NCBI RefSeq assembly: GCF_022458985.1
Contig: NC_061772.1
Coordinates: 3,459,501-3,523,500, forward strand
DNA from: Mugil cephalus
Lineage: Eukaryota; Chordata; Actinopteri; Mugiliformes; Mugilidae
DNA length: 64,000 nucleotides
Direction of reading: 5' to 3'
Each line of letters begins with the position of its first letter. Positions within the stretch are counted from its first letter, which is position 1. A model generated the notes under the pieces. The model did not search any database, was not told the DNA's origin, and worked only from the letters and a program-made list of their open reading frames with translations. A program made the position numbers and the translations under genes. Below are positions 60,211 through 64,000 of this stretch, piece by piece.

Positions 60211-63200
60211 GTAAGATGATTTTATTTTGTTTTCATATCATATTTATCCTGTTACTGAGTCCAAACACGCATTTCAGGACACAATGCCCAACTAAATTTA
60301 AGACCCCAGTACAGGAAGATATTGAATACTGAGTAGTAACTGACTTTCTTTTTTCCAGTTGTGAGGTGTGAGGAGAATTTACTTTAGTTGTTGCTGTGAC
60401 ACAAATATGCATTGAGTTATAGTGCTATACAATCATAAAGCTTATGTTTGACTTTATGTAATCTTTGGTGTTCACAATGAATAAACAAAGAAAGAATAAA
60501 CAAAGTCCACTGATAGTTCATGAAAATCACACTGCTTTTGCCAACAAGCAAGTTTTCCAGTGTAACCCAGCAGTAGTTGTCTGTGGCTGCACTGCCACTG
60601 CAAGCATGACCCTTAAATAACAACTTTTGCATACTTTAAATAGTGGCCGTTTGTCAAATATTAAACAAACACTTGCTAAAATTATAGCACTCAGCTAACT
60701 AGATGACTCTATGGCAACCTTATTTACTTACCGTTTACATTTTACAAAGACCTTAATTTACACGAGTTGTAGACCTGATTCAGTCGTCTCAGTCTTATCT
60801 TAGTTTTACATGCTGTGTTTCTGTCATGGCTATCTACCCTTGTTTTACATACAAGAATATGTTTTCTAAACTTTGTCCAACTTCCCAAAGATTTTCTTGT
60901 CACTGTGGTAAACCAGTCTGATATGATTCCCTACAAAGCTGTGGTCAGAATTAGGCTCAACATGCACCAGGCTGCTGACATCCAAAGCCGACCGATCAGC
61001 ACCTCTGGAGTCAACCTTTTTCCTCCAGCAAATTGCAGGCTTGATAAAAGTGTCTTGTTGTTGTCTCTTTGAGTAGAAAAAAATAACAAAAAACAGTTTT
61101 TAACAGAATCATGACCGGTGGCATGTCATTGTAGCGCAGAGTGGTCATTTGTGTGTTTTGTCCATATCTTGAAGCTAATGTCTGACCAGTCTCAGTTTAC
61201 AGAAAAGCATTCCAATGGCTGGTACGTGTGTTTCTCGCCTGCACCGTTGTGTGCCATTTCCACTCCACAGTTTTGTTTTGTTTAGATAGTGACACACACA
61301 AGTGTTATTTTTTCAAGTGGTTTGACTGCTTACACAGATCACTTAAAGGACTCAATAAGTGCCAACTCATGCACTTACAAACACTATATTCAGTTAAAAT
61401 CAGTCAAGGGTAAAAAATACTCTGTGTTGGTGTGAAAAAGAAGTAGGACCTGCTCTGTTTATACGTGTAATATTCAAGTTCGGAGGTTGTGTGTTGTTTC
61501 TTCAACTTCAGGTCTGACAAAAACTCTTTTACTTCTGCCTTGGCATCTCAAGAAACATGCAGTGTAGAGGAAATTCAGCATGTATATAAAAGTACTTATG
61601 GATGTACCTTAAAATACATGTGAAAAGGCAGTTTTTGAACATTAGCAACATTTTTCTCTTATAACTTGTCATTATTTGACATATTATGTAGTACAGACAT
61701 AGGAAATGTGTGGTTAAGAGTATATTTGTTATACCACAGTTAACCTCAACATATGTAATGTACTGAGATATGCCAACATATTAGGTTAATGTAGTAACTA
61801 CACAAAAAGGGATGCTAATTAAACATATCTTCGCTATCCAACTGATTGCATTCAGTCATAAGTCATGATGTGGCTCAGGTGCTGTGTTTCTTCTGCGAAC
61901 ACGGGACACAAAAGATTAATGCTGGATCAGACCTGATTATCTACTGTATGTTTATCACCATTTGACACTAAATGATGGCCAAAATAGACTATGTTAACTA
62001 TGGAGTTCAGTAGCCATGTTGACTAGCAAAACAATGCCACTGGTTTAATGAATTGACCCTAACTATGATGATGCTGCAGCTAGACTAGTGGAGCGTGGTG
62101 GGCCTTCCACATTGTGACTGTAAGGGCCTCATTTTTCCCAGCATGTGCTATAGTTCATTGTTGCCATGGCAGCCTGTGCTGCCATAATGATGGAGAGTTG
62201 CTGTGGAAGAGACAGTTTCTCAAACACAAGAGCAGCAGTCTGGCAAAAATTTCTATATTTAGAACCACATCGTGGTTATTTTGGCACTATCACCATGGTG
62301 AAGGGGCCTGGACAAAGTGCTGCTCTGTTATGGGGTGGGCACAGACACACACAGGATGTCAGTCACAGTGTTTGAGAAGATGTTCATCTAATTTTAAGCT
62401 GCTGGGTCGTCTGCTTCGTGTCATAGTCCGTCTGGTGTGGTGTGCTGTGACTCCACAGAGACACTGTGTTAGGGGGTGCACATAGATGCTGACCCGTCAG
62501 TTCACACAGTTTCTCAGTTCTCTGTGGTTCCAGTAATTAAGCAAGGTCTAGACTTCTACAAAAGTCATTCTCATGCTAGACCAATATACAGGAAGTCATC
62601 CGCCCACACTTGCATGAGCAATGCCTCAGCATGCTCTTATCGCTCTGACAGTTTCTCAACCCAGAACCATTCTTTGGCTCAGTACAGGTTTTTAGTGCAA
62701 GAAGCTACTGGTTCCTGTTGTAGTTTTCAAAGCTGAGCTGCGTTTACTAATCTGATCTGATCCTGTCTGGTCTCACGTATAATTTTAAACCATTTTAGAT
62801 TTCATTGTATCGAGGCAGCTTTCTTTTACAGTTGTCTTGACATGAAGCCTCAAATATGTGTTCTTGGCTGACGGGAGTGGAACTCGACATGGTCTGCTGT
62901 TGTAGCCCATCTGCATTAAGGTTCCTCTTGTTGTACATTGTGAAATGCTTTTGCCCTTATCACAGCTTGAAGGAACAGCTATTAGAGCTACAGTAACCAC
63001 TTAACCTTCCTAGTTGTAGTCCTCTGACTTCTCTAAATAAAGCATGTCAGAACTGCTGCTCACTAGATGACTGATAGGACCGAAGTGTCAACGTGTTTTC
63101 ATCTGTCTGACGTTGCCTTCACTCTAATTTTTTATTTATTATACTTAAATCAGGCAAAACCTAAAAAAAAAAAAAAAAACCTTTGTGTCCAGCTCATGGT

Positions 63201-64000
63201 GCTGATTGACTAATCCTTTAGAAGTTTAGAATTTGCTGTTTTATGGCATACTGTTAAACAAACTAGTCATCTCATGGAGTGGGTGTATTCAATGTCAGGA
63301 CTCAGGAAAACACCCACAATGAGGCATGAGATCAGCATTTTTGATAACACGTTAGTGTATTTCTCTCTGGTCAAGTTTAGTATTCATTTGTTTTAGTTAT
63401 AAAGTTTTTGTTCTGTACATTTTATCATTAATTAAATACTAGATACTAGATAAATACTAAATGGAATAATAGCTTTAATCTGATATGGAGGTCATACATT
63501 GTATCTAATGTGTTTCTTATCATGCAGTAGTTTTGATAGTTAATCTTATAACTATTTTCTAAGCTTTCTTTCTGGATGCGTGCACTGTATGTGTCTGTTC
63601 TTTCTTGTCGTGAAGTGCATTCACACAGCCCAGTATGTGGTGAGCCTCGTGTATTTTCAGATATCCTGCGGCCACCACTCTGTGTACTTGTCCTCTCTGT
63701 CTCCTTTGCATCGTACTAAAAGTAGGCCCCGTGAGCAAGGCCCAATGAGTAAATAAATGTTTATGCCCATGATTCAAAAATAAACAGAAATGGTAGGCAA
63801 GACTGCTGAATTGGCATGAATTATAGCTCTGCAATATAAAGTGAAGGCAGTGTGTGGCTGCAGCACCAGTGAAGTCGTATGCAGAATGGTGACATTTTGA
63901 GGTGGGCCTGAGTTAATGAGACCAGACTTTACATGTCTAGCAGCACAGAGCTTTTCATGGTACTTGGCAGGAAAGATGCCAGAATTCTTCTGTGGATTTA
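60211..64000 (+). other. chsy1 intron 2, running out of the window
   Basis: Begins with the donor GTAAGA right after the codon for SYE. It holds no recognisable gene; frames such as 62114-62485 have no conserved features. Poly(A) at 63162-63179 may mark an old retroposon. The third chsy1 exon was not found before 64000. Confidence 0.7.

Noticed and set aside
62114..62485. 123-codon open frame in chsy1 intron 2
   Set aside because: Cys/His/Arg-rich translation without a recognisable domain, inside an intron; likely chance.

Overview
The window is nuclear DNA from a teleost fish. The genes are split by GT-AG introns, AT-rich spacers separate them, and the repeats are typical of fish: tRNA-derived SINEs, Rex-type and L1/Tx1 LINEs, Tc1-like, hAT and piggyBac-like elements. 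Four protein-coding genes can be assembled exon by exon with matching splice phases. Order and strand: gel-forming mucin (-), snrpa1 (+), selenos (+), chsy1 (+). SNRPA1, SELENOS and CHSY1 are also neighbours in human (15q26.3), so the right part of the window is a conserved block.

Region 1 (1-24.6 kb, minus strand) is a MUC5AC/MUC5B/MUC2-type secreted mucin. A TATA box at 24622-24628 and a signal peptide start it. Twenty-nine small exons encode the D1, D2, D' and D3 assemblies (about 1,306 codons). Exon 30 then runs without an intron to the window edge (over 11.6 kb). It encodes 24 CysD (WxxW) domains; 21 of them form a 492-bp tandem array in which each CysD is followed by a short Thr-rich linker. 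The 3' end of the gene lies outside the window. Five indel sites between 0.5 and 6.5 kb break the frame; they look more like consensus errors in a long repeat than real lesions, but this is not proven. A decayed Ty3/gypsy-type relic sits in one intron.

Region 2 (24.6-39.6 kb) is a gene-free spacer full of mobile-element remains: an L1/Tx1 relic interrupted by two SINEs with target-site duplications, a Rex-type LINE fragment, a (GT)33 microsatellite, and a hAT-type MITE carrying a nested TTAA-flanked MITE that ends 195 bp before the snrpa1 start codon.

Region 3 (39.8-49.3 kb) holds two complete genes. snrpa1 (9 exons, 288 aa) encodes the U2 snRNP A' protein. selenos (6 exons, 197 aa) encodes an ER membrane selenoprotein. 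Its penultimate codon is an in-frame UGA (Sec), a good type-2 SECIS candidate lies about 300 nt downstream, and a UPRE-like CCACGTCA stands upstream.

Region 4 (49.3-64 kb) has a repeat-bearing spacer and then the first two exons of chsy1 (269 codons). Its first intron carries Tc1-like and Rex-type relics, and its last exon lies beyond the window. The genes do not form one pathway: mucus gel, splicing, ER quality control and Golgi glycosaminoglycan synthesis are each served separately.
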